Below, in pieces: positions 1 through 7,974 of a stretch of 40,981 nt of DNA (positions within the stretch are counted from its first letter, which is position 1; every line of letters begins with the position of its first letter). The notes beneath the pieces were generated by a model. The model was not told the DNA's origin. It made no database searches and saw only the letters and a program-made list of their open reading frames with translations. A program made the position numbers and the translations under genes. The DNA comes from Erysipelotrichaceae bacterium (GTDB lineage Bacteria; Bacillota_I; Bacilli_A; Erysipelotrichales; Erysipelotrichaceae): positions 1 to 40,981 of the forward strand of contig JAAWON010000010.1 of the NCBI GenBank assembly GCA_022799495.1, in the 5' to 3' direction.

Positions 1-31
1 AGCTCAAAATATTACGAATGAGGTGGAAATG

Positions 32-931
32 ATGAAAAAACTTACCGCATTATGCTTGATGAGCGCAACCCTGCTCACCCTTGGCGCATGTAAAGATGCC
101 AGTGTGGATATCTCCAATGGCAGTGAGGTACTCTTTACCGTCGGCTCCACCAAGGTCACCAATGATGATATCTTTCGTCCGATTTTCACCGGTGGTGGCT
201 TCAGTGAAGTTTCAGCACGCGTAAACAGTATTATTTATGAAAAAGAAGTGCCGGTTGACGACGCGATTACAGCCGCAGCCAAACAGCACCTTGCCGATGC
301 AAAAAAGACAATGGGTGATAATTTCAGTGCCTATTTGACTCAGGCCGGTATAAAGGATGAAGATGAATACTACAATAAAGTCTCCCTGCCGAATGCACAA
401 GCCAAGGCATTGACTAAGAAGTTTCTCAACGCAAATGCCGAGGAACAATTGACAACCTATAAACCCGTAAAAGTTCATATCGTAGCATGTACCAGTGAGG
501 AGAATGCGAAAAATGCCCTTGCGGCAGCCCAGCAAGGTGAAAATATGGAATCTATCGCAACTCAATTCGGTAAAACCGATACGTACGACGGTAAGGAAAT
601 CATAGTGAATCAAGCAAGTGGTCTTCCCTCTGCTGTATGGGCAAAAATCTCTGTCATTACCGATAAAGAAGCCATGATCAATGAAGTGATTGTCGATAAC
701 ATCACCAATTCTGAATCACCGGTTTATTATGTAGTTAAGGTAGTTAATACCAAGGCAATGGAAGAATTTCAGGAAGCCGCTATTGATTCCATTGTCGATA
801 AATCCACAACAGCTCAAAAGGATGCAATGGTTTATTACCTGAAACAATATGATTTCAGAGTTTATGATATTGACATCTACAATGCCTATAAATCCAGCCA
901 GCCGGATTATTTAGTGCAAGACAGCGATTAA
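32..931 (+). CDS. prsA: PrsA-like foldase lipoprotein
   Basis: Predicted membrane-anchored extracytoplasmic folding factor of the PrsA/SurA peptidyl-prolyl isomerase type, acting on secreted proteins outside the membrane. The N terminus is a lipoprotein signal ending in the lipobox LGAC, with lipidated Cys20. A SurA-like helical region follows, then a parvulin-like stretch at about residues 145-240 that keeps a V-H-I motif but lacks the usual GG-x-LG signature, so isomerase activity is doubtful. Start: GAGGTGG at 20-26 sits 5 bases before the ATG at 32; a GTG at 23 and an ATG at 29 are less well spaced. About 299 residues, close to other PrsA proteins. It is followed by its own terminator. 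Family assignment is good; catalysis is not shown. Confidence 0.8.
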   Translation: MKKLTALCLMSATLLTLGACKDASVDISNGSEVLFTVGSTKVTNDDIFRPIFTGGGFSEVSARVNSIIYEKEVPVDDAITAAAKQHLADAKKTMGDNFSAYLTQAGIKDEDEYYNKVSLPNAQAKALTKKFLNANAEEQLTTYKPVKVHIVACTSEENAKNALAAAQQGENMESIATQFGKTDTYDGKEIIVNQASGLPSAVWAKISVITDKEAMINEVIVDNITNSESPVYYVVKVVNTKAMEEFQEAAIDSIVDKSTTAQKDAMVYYLKQYDFRVYDIDIYNAYKSSQPDYLVQDSD

Positions 932-948
932 CAAACGATTAACAAAAG

Positions 949-987
949 AAGCATATATGCATGTGTTCATGCTATATGCTTTTTCTT
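949..987 (+). terminator. Terminator after prsA
   Basis: AAGCATATATGCATG pairs with CATGCTATATGCTT around a four-base loop, with one bulged T, and is followed by TTTTTCTTT. It lies 18 bases beyond the prsA stop. Confidence 0.8.
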
Positions 988-1042
988 TGCAACCTTACTA
1001 GAAATCGTAGCGCTATTTCCCCTATCCGCATCCTTAAAACTG

Positions 1043-1051
1043 TGCTATAAT
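1043..1051 (+). promoter_or_regulatory. Extended -10 promoter for HIT gene
   Basis: TGCTATAAT is a perfect TATAAT at 1046-1051 with an upstream TG. No good -35 lies 17 bases upstream. It is 30 bases before the HIT start codon and fits a vegetative promoter. Confidence 0.6.
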
Positions 1052-1080
1052 GAAACCATCAATAATTGGAGGTAATTGGC

Positions 1081-1476
1081 ATGTGTATATTCTGTTCTAT
1101 CGCTGATGGTTCCATCCCAGCTCATAAAATCTATGAAGATGATCATATCGTGGCTTTTCTTGATATCGCCCAAGTGACTAAGGGGCATACCCTTGTGATT
1201 CCCAAGCGCCATTATGAGCATTTTCTCGCATGTGATAATGAACTGCTTTCCTACCTAATGCTTAAGGCACAGATCATTGGCAATCACATTATGAACAAAA
1301 CCGGCGCAAAAGGAATGCATATCTTGAGCAATATCAATGAAGCTGCCGGTCAAAGTGTAGCGCATTTTCATGTACATTTGATTCCCCGCTATGATGCACA
1401 GGATGCGTGCCAAATTCATTTTGCACAAAGTGAACCACAAGACTTAGCAATTCTAGCAAAACAATTAGCAGTATAA
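1081..1476 (+). CDS. HIT family hydrolase
   Basis: Histidine-triad nucleotide hydrolase of the Hint/HIT branch, which cleaves nucleoside phosphoramidates or dinucleotide polyphosphates in the cytoplasm. The triad H95-F-H97-V-H99 followed by LIPRY is clear, and an N-terminal C-x2-C (Cys2, Cys5) is typical of the zinc-containing members. At 131 residues it has the usual family length. Start: TTGGAGG at 1067-1072 is 8 bases before the ATG at 1081; an in-frame upstream codon at 1066 overlaps the ribosome binding site and is rejected. It is a single-gene unit with its own promoter and a terminator. The true substrate cannot be told from sequence. Confidence 0.93.
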   Translation: MCIFCSIADGSIPAHKIYEDDHIVAFLDIAQVTKGHTLVIPKRHYEHFLACDNELLSYLMLKAQIIGNHIMNKTGAKGMHILSNINEAAGQSVAHFHVHLIPRYDAQDACQIHFAQSEPQDLAILAKQLAV

Positions 1477-1498
1477 AAAAACAGGAAACTGTTTTTTT
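1475..1498. terminator. Bidirectional terminator between convergent genes
   Basis: Ten-base stem AAAAAAACAG / CTGTTTTTTT with a GAAA tetraloop. The A and T runs serve both strands: the HIT gene from the left and the 75-residue ORF from the right, whose stop codon is embedded in the stem. Confidence 0.85.
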
Positions 1499-1724
1499 AA
1501 TTGCGAAAATGAGCTCGTAGTTCCTCGCATAAAGATAGCGGTAATCCACACACTTCCTCTAATAGTTCATCACGGTAAATACCGCTACCAAGCAATGCCA
1601 CGAGTTCATAAGCACCTTCCCCCTTTAACATCAATCTTCCATTCCCCTGTGCCAACCACTTATGAAGGCGTTCACGATATAACAATAAGCCGACCAACAA
1701 CCATAGATTTCTTTGTTTCTCCAT
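1497..1724 (-). CDS. Small hypothetical protein (75 aa)
   Basis: I do not recognise this gene. It encodes about 75 residues rich in Leu, Arg and Glu, with a probable N-terminal helix (LWLLVGLLLYRERLHKWLA) and a second helical half ending RAHFRN. There is no signal peptide or obvious motif. Start: AGAGGG lies 6-7 bases before the ATG at 1724; another ATG at 1730 is too close to it. It is the last of four minus-strand genes after rsmD, coaD and a membrane protein, though a terminator at 1768-1793 separates it from them. A real gene is likely because of its ribosome binding site and a stop set in a strong terminator. Confidence 0.6.
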   Translation of the reverse strand: MEKQRNLWLLVGLLLYRERLHKWLAQGNGRLMLKGEGAYELVALLGSGIYRDELLEEVCGLPLSLCEELRAHFRN

Positions 1725-1767
1725 GTTCATCCCTCTATACCTTATGCAGATAAGATGACAAAGTGAT

Positions 1768-1793
1768 AAAAAAACGTCATGGAGATATGACGT
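1768..1793 (-). terminator. Terminator after the 282-aa membrane protein gene
   Basis: ACGTCAT / ATGACGT with a six-base loop. On the minus strand it is followed by seven T. It abuts the stop codon of the upstream minus-strand gene with no gap. Confidence 0.85.
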
Positions 1794-2642
1794 CTATTCC
1801 ATAATCATAAACTGATAACTTAAGCCATAACGATCATGCAGCCATTGAATCAATTCCGTCTGGCTTTGAAGTGTTAGCCCTGCCAATCCTTCCCCAAATA
1901 CCGATTCATCTTTCATGATACGCCCTTGATTGATATCATCATAGGTCATCAAATAATAAATACCAACAGGTTCTTGTGTTTGCGTCGCTGTATCCTTACC
2001 ATCAGCTAAAATGCCATTCGCATACAACACATAAACATCAACAATTTTATCCTTATTCGAGAGATCCAATGCCTTTAAGAAGATACGATATTTGCGATCA
2101 CTCCCTATATAAGAACGCTCAGTTCCCGCTTGAAACTGCGTAAAATCCGTTTGCAAAATCATATCTTGATTCCGTTTAAGATATGCGTTCGCAGTCTCAT
2201 CCAGCTTATTTAGAAAGTCAGCATCTATATCTCCCGGCTCCGCGAAGCGCTCAACCAACCCGCTGACCAAGATTTCTTTTGTCTCATTGATGACGCGTAT
2301 ATGATATTTAGCCGCAAGGCCCTCATCATACTTCGCGCGTATGGTGATTGACATTCCATTTTCTAAATGCTCATTGGGTGATACTTGATAGGTAATCGAA
2401 TTCAAAAACTCTTGGGTTCGCTGGTTCAAATTATAATCGGCGTTCACTGCACTAACACTCGCAAAACCGCTTTCTCCTGTATAGGTAATTTGTGCATGCT
2501 TTGTCACATCAATCGTAATCGTGCGAAAAAAGAACAAGTAGCAAGTCAAAAACAAACTGGACATAATAAACAGGATACTACAAACAAACAACAATTTATT
2601 CTTTAATAATAGTCGTTCTGTCGTTTCCTTTGAATGTTCCAT
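1794..2642 (-). CDS. Single-pass membrane protein, unknown function (282 aa)
   Basis: I do not recognise the family. A short charged cytoplasmic N terminus is followed by one strong membrane segment at about residues 17-40 (LLFVCSILFIMSSLFLTCYLFFF). A soluble, presumably extracellular part of about 240 residues follows; it has alternating beta-like and acidic segments, no cysteines and no catalytic motif that I can name. Start: AAAGGAG is 7 bases before the ATG at 2642. It lies 22 bases downstream of coaD, so it probably belongs to an rsmD-coaD operon. B. subtilis carries other membrane-protein genes after coaD, but the sequence here does not look like a PDZ protease. Confidence 0.7.
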   Translation of the reverse strand: MEHSKETTERLLLKNKLLFVCSILFIMSSLFLTCYLFFFRTITIDVTKHAQITYTGESGFASVSAVNADYNLNQRTQEFLNSITYQVSPNEHLENGMSITIRAKYDEGLAAKYHIRVINETKEILVSGLVERFAEPGDIDADFLNKLDETANAYLKRNQDMILQTDFTQFQAGTERSYIGSDRKYRIFLKALDLSNKDKIVDVYVLYANGILADGKDTATQTQEPVGIYYLMTYDDINQGRIMKDESVFGEGLAGLTLQSQTELIQWLHDRYGLSYQFMIME

Positions 2643-2664
2643 AATGATGCTCCTTTCCTTTTTT

Positions 2665-3141
2665 CTACTGATATGCTTTGTTTAGTGCATCTGCGACCAT
2701 ATCACTCACCAGATGCTTAAGTGGTTGATGATAACGGGCAAGCTCCTTTATCGCTGATGATGAGACAAAAGCATACTTCGCATCAGCAAATAATAATACG
2801 GTCTCAATATCTGCATCTATATAGGCATTGCACATCGCCTGATTTAATTCATATTCATAATCCTTTAGCTGCCTTACTCCACGAATCAACGCACAGGCAT
2901 GCAGTTGCTTTGCCCGTGTCAATGTCAATCCATCATGCGCAAGCACTTCGATATTACCAACATCCTTTAAAGCATCCTGTGCCATAGATAGCCGTTGTGA
3001 TGGATCAAATAGCATCGTTTTATTTTGATGCGTTGATACCAGCACATAAACTTTATCAAATAATTTAGCACTGCGTTTGGCAATGTCGATATGACCGATT
3101 GTTATCGGATCAAAAGTTCCGGGATAAACTGCGATTTTCAT
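2665..3141 (-). CDS. coaD: Phosphopantetheine adenylyltransferase
   Basis: Fourth step of coenzyme A synthesis: transfers AMP from ATP to 4'-phosphopantetheine. The nucleotidyltransferase signature PGTFDPITIGHI is at residues 7-18, with the T/H-x-G-H catalytic motif, and RGVRQLKDYEYE is the conserved substrate-binding segment. The C-terminal VSSSAIKE matches the ATP-binding region. At 158 residues it has the normal length. The start codon overlaps the rsmD stop by four bases (ATGA), the coupling seen in many Firmicutes. Confidence 0.97.
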   Translation of the reverse strand: MKIAVYPGTFDPITIGHIDIAKRSAKLFDKVYVLVSTHQNKTMLFDPSQRLSMAQDALKDVGNIEVLAHDGLTLTRAKQLHACALIRGVRQLKDYEYELNQAMCNAYIDADIETVLLFADAKYAFVSSSAIKELARYHQPLKHLVSDMVADALNKAYQ

Positions 3142-3695
3142 AACGCTCTCCTTGTATAATAAGTGATTTTCGTAATTCCATACAAACTTTCTTTCACTTG
3201 TACCAAATGTCCGCAGGATACAGGCAAATTATCCTCTTTTAAGCTTTCACACACAATGCTACCTCCATCTTTTAATAAGGCAAACTGCTCAACCTGTATT
3301 AAAATTGCCTCAATTATTTTTAAGCGGTAGGGTGGATCCACATAAATGAAATCAAAACAACACTGTTGCTCATGAAGATAGGAAAGTAACTTGCGATAAT
3401 CGCAGCGATGAATATGACTTCGCTCCATTACCCCTAAAGCAGCCGCATTTGCCTTGATGACTGCAATAGCCTTTGGCTCAAGATCACCAAAGTAAACTTC
3501 ATCCATGCCTCTTGACAAAGCCTCAAAGCCCATAGCGCCAGATCCGCCAAACAAATCAAGCATCACACCACCGTCAAAATAAGGCCCAATACGGGAATAA
3601 ATCGCTCCCCTGATCTTGTCGCTGGTTGGGCGGGTAGAATTGCCGTCAAGCGTATGCAATTTCCTTGAGCCAAATGTTCCTGCCACAATTCGCAT
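3138..3695 (-). CDS. rsmD: 16S rRNA (guanine966-N2)-methyltransferase
   Basis: Methylates the exocyclic amine of G966 in 16S rRNA during 30S assembly, using S-adenosylmethionine. The N terminus MRIVAGTFGSRKL is the RsmD hallmark; a SAM-binding loop DLFGGSGAMGFEALSRG and catalytic motif DPPY follow. At 185 residues it has the family length. It is first of the rsmD-coaD pair and overlaps coaD by four bases. The ATG at 3695 is preceded on the minus strand by an AGGAG-containing region. Confidence 0.95.
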   Translation of the reverse strand: MRIVAGTFGSRKLHTLDGNSTRPTSDKIRGAIYSRIGPYFDGGVMLDLFGGSGAMGFEALSRGMDEVYFGDLEPKAIAVIKANAAALGVMERSHIHRCDYRKLLSYLHEQQCCFDFIYVDPPYRLKIIEAILIQVEQFALLKDGGSIVCESLKEDNLPVSCGHLVQVKESLYGITKITYYTRRAL

Positions 3696-3746
3696 ATTTT
3701 TTTCAACTCCTCATGTATAAAGTGTTATAAGCCGGGTAACATAATA

Positions 3747-3769
3747 GTGCATCCGATAAAAGGATGCAC
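3747..3769. repeat. Perfect 8-bp inverted repeat
   Basis: GTGCATCC and GGATGCAC are separated by seven bases. It lies in the leader of rsmD, about 50 bases upstream of the start codon. Neither strand shows a good T run after it, so it may be a regulatory hairpin or an operator rather than a terminator. Confidence 0.5.
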
Positions 3770-3802
3770 CCCCCAATCTTTGTTTCTCCTCTTCCCTTTC
3801 TG

Positions 3803-3833
3803 AAAGCACTTCGGACCACACCGGGGTGCTTTT
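3803..3833 (-). terminator. Hairpin just after ftsW stop
   Basis: AAAGCAC and GTGCTTT with inner CGG/CCG pairs form a stem that ends one base from the ftsW stop codon. The T-rich side (TTTTCTTATTC) faces the plus strand, so it is a poor minus-strand terminator by the usual rules, although its position says it marks the ftsW end. Confidence 0.45.
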
Positions 3834-3834
3834 C

Positions 3835-5013
3835 TTATTCTCCTTGTCGTCGTATTCTAGCTATGACTGCCTGTGATATACCAATAGCGCTCATAATCGA
3901 CATGAGGGAAGATCCACCGCTGGAAATGAATAACAACGGTACACCGGTCAGTGGAATTAAGCCACCCACACCACCAACATTCAAGAAGAAATGCAAAAAG
4001 ATATACATGCCGGTACCGATCAAGATAATCTTATAGCCCTCACTCTTTGTGCGATATGCATAATGAAAGAGGCGTTGCAAGATGATAACATAACCGATGA
4101 TGATAATGGAAAGACCAAAAATACCTAATTCTTCAATTACAATCGCTAAAATAAAGTCATTATCCGCCTGTGTTAGAAAGCCAAACTTTTGTTGTGACTG
4201 ACCGATCCCTCGCCCCAATAAACCGCCTGAAGCGATACCAACCAATCCCTGCACACTCTGATACCCATCTCCATAAGGATCCGCAAAGGGATTGACCGCA
4301 TTCGCAAAACGCGTAACGACATGGGAAGGAACCGGCAGTTTGCCGATCAAATCAAGTCCCGGTGAAGTCATTAAAAATAGAAAAGCAACACTGCCAATGA
4401 CCAACGCAATCTTAGCAATACGCTGCACTAAGCGCAAGTTTTTATGGGAAGGAATTAAAAAGGATATAAACGCAAGCATACCAATGACAAACAGCGTTCC
4501 TAAGTCCCTTTGCAAAACCACGAGTATGACAAATGCACAAAAATAGAAAAATGGTGTTTTTATGATGGTCCACCAATCAAAATTGCGTCGTCCCGCAACC
4601 TCCACATACACTGCGATCAATACCACCATGTAAACCTTGACAAATTCACTTGGCTGAATCGTAACAGAACCAAGACGGATCCACGCCCGAGAACCATTGA
4701 CCCCCACAAATAAAAGCGTAGCGCTGCAGGCAGCCATTAACGCCCAGCCGACAACTCTACTTAACTTACGTGCTCGTACCATCGTAAAATTATTGGCTAG
4801 AAAGATCATAATCACATAAGAGGCAATCACAAACAGCGTTTGCTTGACAATCACCTTGGCCACAACCAATGTATCATTCTGCGATGTAGAACCTACACTC
4901 GTCGATAAAATCATCAAAGATCCAAACAAAATCAGAACCAAAGCGGACAAATGCAACCAAAAATCATATTTACGCGGCATTTTAGCCCGAAGTTTTAACT
5001 TTTGTCTCGCCAT
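3835..5013 (-). CDS. ftsW: SEDS family peptidoglycan polymerase FtsW
   Basis: Polytopic SEDS glycosyltransferase that polymerises lipid II, working with a class B PBP at the septum. About ten membrane segments are apparent. Signature regions present are GSRAWIRLGSVTIQPSEFVKV, the loop GRGIGQSQQKFGFLTQADNDFI followed by EELG, and LTGVPLLFISSGGSS near the C terminus. At 392 residues the length suits FtsW or RodA. The QKFGFL-x5-DF loop and proximity to rsmD-coaD (as in B. subtilis) favour FtsW, but RodA cannot be excluded. Start: AAGGAAGG is about 10 bases before the ATG. Confidence 0.88.
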   Translation of the reverse strand: MARQKLKLRAKMPRKYDFWLHLSALVLILFGSLMILSTSVGSTSQNDTLVVAKVIVKQTLFVIASYVIMIFLANNFTMVRARKLSRVVGWALMAACSATLLFVGVNGSRAWIRLGSVTIQPSEFVKVYMVVLIAVYVEVAGRRNFDWWTIIKTPFFYFCAFVILVVLQRDLGTLFVIGMLAFISFLIPSHKNLRLVQRIAKIALVIGSVAFLFLMTSPGLDLIGKLPVPSHVVTRFANAVNPFADPYGDGYQSVQGLVGIASGGLLGRGIGQSQQKFGFLTQADNDFILAIVIEELGIFGLSIIIIGYVIILQRLFHYAYRTKSEGYKIILIGTGMYIFLHFFLNVGGVGGLIPLTGVPLLFISSGGSSLMSIMSAIGISQAVIARIRRQGE

Positions 5014-5049
5014 CGCTACTGATCCTTCCTTTCATTCATACTCCATTTA

Positions 5050-5058
5050 ATGATACCA
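5050..5058 (-). promoter_or_regulatory. Extended -10 promoter for ftsW
   Basis: On the minus strand TGGTATCAT is an extended -10 (TATCAT, five of six) 37 bases before the ftsW start. No strong -35 is visible. Confidence 0.45.
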
Positions 5059-5152
5059 TAATATAGCCCTGATTTTAAGCGAAAATTAAAAAAATCCTTT
5101 TCTTTCGGTCTCGAAACAGGTAAAATAATAGTATTATGGAAGGTGTGATACA

Positions 5153-5710
5153 ATGCAAATCAAGCAAACAGATATCATTATGGACAATCATCCGCTCATT
5201 CGTCAAAAAAGCGAAAAAGTGCAATTGCCTTTACAAACAGAAGATCGCGATTTATTGATGGGTATGCTCCAGCATGTTCGTGATTCAATTGACCCCAAAC
5301 TCTCACAGGAGCGCGGCTTACGCCCTGCTGTGGGGATATCAGCAGTACAACTCGGCATCTTAAAGCAATTAGTAGCGATTTCCATTGATTATGGCGAAGA
5401 CGGCAAAACCGAATTTGCCCTAGTCAATCCCCGTATCATCTCACATAGCGCCCAGCATGCTTATTTAAAAAATGGAGAAGGCTGTCTTTCCGTTGATACA
5501 GAACATGAAGGACATGTATTCCGCTATGCCCGTGTCAAAGTAAAGGCCTATGATGCCTTGAGTGATCAAGAAATCATTATCACTGCCAAAGGCTATGAGG
5601 CGATTGTTCTCCAACATGAAATTGATCATTTAAGCGGTAAATTGTTTTATGATCGCATTGATACCAGCGATCCATGGAAAGAAGATCCACAGGCACTTGT
5701 GATTGAATAA
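5153..5710 (+). CDS. def: Peptide deformylase
   Basis: Metalloenzyme that removes the formyl group from the initiator methionine of nascent proteins. All three motifs are present: G61-I-S-A-V-Q66-L (motif 1), EGCLS with metal ligand Cys111, and HEIDH with His155, catalytic Glu156 and His159. At 185 residues with insertions it is the longer, Gram-positive (type 2) form. It is divergent from ftsW and followed by its own terminator, so it is a single-gene unit. Start: GGAAGGTG is about 8 bases upstream. Confidence 0.97.
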   Translation: MQIKQTDIIMDNHPLIRQKSEKVQLPLQTEDRDLLMGMLQHVRDSIDPKLSQERGLRPAVGISAVQLGILKQLVAISIDYGEDGKTEFALVNPRIISHSAQHAYLKNGEGCLSVDTEHEGHVFRYARVKVKAYDALSDQEIIITAKGYEAIVLQHEIDHLSGKLFYDRIDTSDPWKEDPQALVIE

Positions 5711-5737
5711 ACACCGTTATAAAGTTAATAAGAACTC

Positions 5738-5764
5738 AAAAAGGATGCGATTATCCTTTTTTTT
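5738..5764 (+). terminator. Terminator after def
   Basis: AAAAAGGAT / ATCCTTTTT with a six-base loop, then a T run, 28 bases after the def stop. Confidence 0.85.
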
Positions 5765-5877
5765 CATACATACACTCCCCCATTCTCCTACTGCCATCTT
5801 CCCCATTACCATGCCAATCCTTGCCATATCTTCTACATTCCCCAAAATACAAGATAAGTCGACAAGCGTTTTCAAGA

Positions 5878-5891
5878 TGTAAGCGCTCACC
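5878..5891. promoter_or_regulatory. Candidate catabolite (cre-like) operator upstream of RNase J
   Basis: TGTAAGCGCTCACC matches the CcpA operator pattern TGWNANCGNTNWCA at every defined base except the last. It lies about 56 bases upstream of the -10 box. A weaker copy (GACAAGCGTTTTCA) is at 5861-5874. Occupancy is inference; a chance match is possible. Confidence 0.35.
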
Positions 5892-5943
5892 ATGAAAAAT
5901 TCTATGCATTTTCATCTAAAGCGCGTGTAATTTTTTGAAAATA

Positions 5944-5952
5944 TGATATAAT
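5944..5952 (+). promoter_or_regulatory. Extended -10 promoter for RNase J
   Basis: TGATATAAT holds a perfect TATAAT at 5947-5952 with a TG at -15, 37 bases before the start codon. The -35 is poor. Confidence 0.6.
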
Positions 5953-5989
5953 ATGGGTCATGAATTGGTGCAGATGAAAGGAGTTATCA

Positions 5990-7849
5990 ATGAACAATTA
6001 TCGAAACCATGCGCCGAAAACAACACAAGGATATAGTAAAAACAATTATAATCGAATCGATGTCAAACATACTGATACCATGGTCTACGCATTAGGTGGA
6101 CTAGGTGAAGTCGGCAAAAATATGTATTGCTTCGAGCATGAAAATGAAATTTTAATTGTGGATTCAGGTGTTCGTTTTCCAGAGGAAAATTTACTCGGCG
6201 TTGATTATGTTATTCCTGATTATACACATTTAGTAGAGAATAAAGGTAAAAGAAAAATTTTAGTAATCACCCATGGGCATGAGGATCATATCGGTGGGAT
6301 TCCCTTTTTATTGAAAAGTGTGGCTATTTCTGATCTATATGCCCCACGCTTTGCAATTGCTTTAATCAATCGCAAATTAGAGGAACGCAAGCTGTTGAAT
6401 ACAGTCCGCATTCATGAGATCAATGCAACTTCCAGTATCAAAACGGAACATTTTACCTGCGGCTTTTTCAATACGGTGCATTCTATCCCTGACTCCCTCG
6501 GTATTTTAATCAATACACCCAATGGACGAGTGGTGCATACAGGTGATTTCAAGTTTGATTTAACACCCGTAGGAACAAATGCCGATTATCAGATTATGGC
6601 TTATATCGGACAAATTGGCGTAACGCTGTTGATGAGTGATTCTACCAATTCCGGCGTTGAAGATTTTTCTATTTCCGAGAAAAAGGTGGCCAATGAAATT
6701 TTGGACATTACCCGCAAAACAGAGGGACGCTTAATTGTAGCGACCTTTGCCTCCAATGTGCATCGTGTTGGTCAAATCTTAGAAGCGGCCGTTAAATGCG
6801 GTCGTAAAGTGATCATTTTCGGACGCAGTATGGAGAATGTCGTAACCATTGGCAGAAAGATTGGTACCATTAAAATTGGGGAACAGCATTTTCTCTCACC
6901 TGATCAACTCAACCGTTATCCTGCCAATAAAGTCTGTATCGTATGTACCGGCTCACAGGGCGAACCATTGGCAGCGTTATCTCGTATCGCAGCCGGCACG
7001 CATCGCTATATTAAATTGATTCCCGGAGATACTGTTGTGTTCTCATCCTCCCCGATTCCCGGCAATTCCGCCAGTATCAATCAAGTTGTCAACAAATTAT
7101 TCCGCGCTGGGGCAAATGTATTGACTAAATCAGTGCTCACCAATTTGCATACTACCGGACATGCCTCGCAGGAGGAACAGAAATTGATGCTTCAGTTAAT
7201 TAAGCCAAAGTATTTCATGCCGATCCACGGTGAATACAAAATGCTCAAGCAACACATGGAAACGGCAATGGAAACTGGATTGCCGCAGGAAAACATCTTT
7301 ACTTGTGCGAATGGTGATGTGCTGATCATGCGTCAAAATAAAGTATTCCAATCTTCGATTCGCTTTCAAGCTGATGATATCTATGTAGATGGAAATGATA
7401 TCAGCGGTGTTTCCACAGCGGTATTGAAGGATCGCAAAGTGCTGGCAGACAATGGATTGGTTGCGGTTATCGTCGCAATTGACTCCGGTGAAAATCGCAT
7501 CTTGTGCAAACCCGTAATCGTATCTCGAGGATTTGTTTTTATCAAAGATTCTCAGGGTTTATTGAAAGAAGCAGAGATGTTGGTATACCATGCCCTGCAA
7601 AACAAAATGGCACAGCGTACAACTTTTTCTGAACTGAAAAATACAGTGCGCAGTACCTTAGAGCCATTCCTCTATCATAAGACGCACCGCAATCCGATTG
7701 TGATTCCGGTAATTCTAAATTCCAAGAAGGCAATGGTTCAGATGCAGTCGATCAAAGCCGCTCGTAGTGCAACGCTAAAAGAGGCAAAAGCAGCCCAGCA
7801 AAAACGCAATGCACAACGTCGCAAAAATAAAGAAACAAGCAATGAATGA
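5990..7849 (+). CDS. rnj: Ribonuclease J
   Basis: Beta-CASP metallo-beta-lactamase ribonuclease with 5'-3' exonuclease and endonuclease activity in mRNA decay and rRNA maturation. The metal-binding motif H95-G-H-E-D-H100 is intact, later beta-CASP elements (VHTGDFKFD, MSDSTN, HTTGHAS, PIHGEY) are all present, and the C-terminal dimerisation region is complete. At 619 residues it is longer than B. subtilis RNase J1 because of a polar N-terminal extension of about 28 residues and a Lys/Arg/Gln-rich tail (residues 590-619). Start: AAAGGAG is 6 bases before the ATG. I cannot tell J1 from J2 without a second copy to compare. Confidence 0.95.
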   Translation: MNNYRNHAPKTTQGYSKNNYNRIDVKHTDTMVYALGGLGEVGKNMYCFEHENEILIVDSGVRFPEENLLGVDYVIPDYTHLVENKGKRKILVITHGHEDHIGGIPFLLKSVAISDLYAPRFAIALINRKLEERKLLNTVRIHEINATSSIKTEHFTCGFFNTVHSIPDSLGILINTPNGRVVHTGDFKFDLTPVGTNADYQIMAYIGQIGVTLLMSDSTNSGVEDFSISEKKVANEILDITRKTEGRLIVATFASNVHRVGQILEAAVKCGRKVIIFGRSMENVVTIGRKIGTIKIGEQHFLSPDQLNRYPANKVCIVCTGSQGEPLAALSRIAAGTHRYIKLIPGDTVVFSSSPIPGNSASINQVVNKLFRAGANVLTKSVLTNLHTTGHASQEEQKLMLQLIKPKYFMPIHGEYKMLKQHMETAMETGLPQENIFTCANGDVLIMRQNKVFQSSIRFQADDIYVDGNDISGVSTAVLKDRKVLADNGLVAVIVAIDSGENRILCKPVIVSRGFVFIKDSQGLLKEAEMLVYHALQNKMAQRTTFSELKNTVRSTLEPFLYHKTHRNPIVIPVILNSKKAMVQMQSIKAARSATLKEAKAAQQKRNAQRRKNKETSNE

Positions 7850-7851
7850 AT

Positions 7852-7890
7852 GGGAGGAAAACGGATATAATTCCTCCTTTCTTTTATTAT
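7852..7890 (+). terminator. Terminator after rnj
   Basis: GGGAGGAA pairs with TTCCTCC around an 11-base loop and is followed by TTTCTTTTATT. It starts three bases after the rnj stop. Confidence 0.8.
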
Positions 7891-7937
7891 TTTTCATATC
7901 GCTTATTTCTTTTTCATTTCTCTTTTGAGTCAGTTTA

Positions 7938-7946
7938 TGATAAAAT
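7938..7946 (+). promoter_or_regulatory. Extended -10 promoter for metallophosphoesterase gene
   Basis: TGATAAAAT is an extended -10 (TAAAAT, five of six) 28 bases before the start codon. No -35 at standard spacing. Confidence 0.45.
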
Positions 7947-7974
7947 TAAACAGAATGTAAGGTGGTGATGGATA

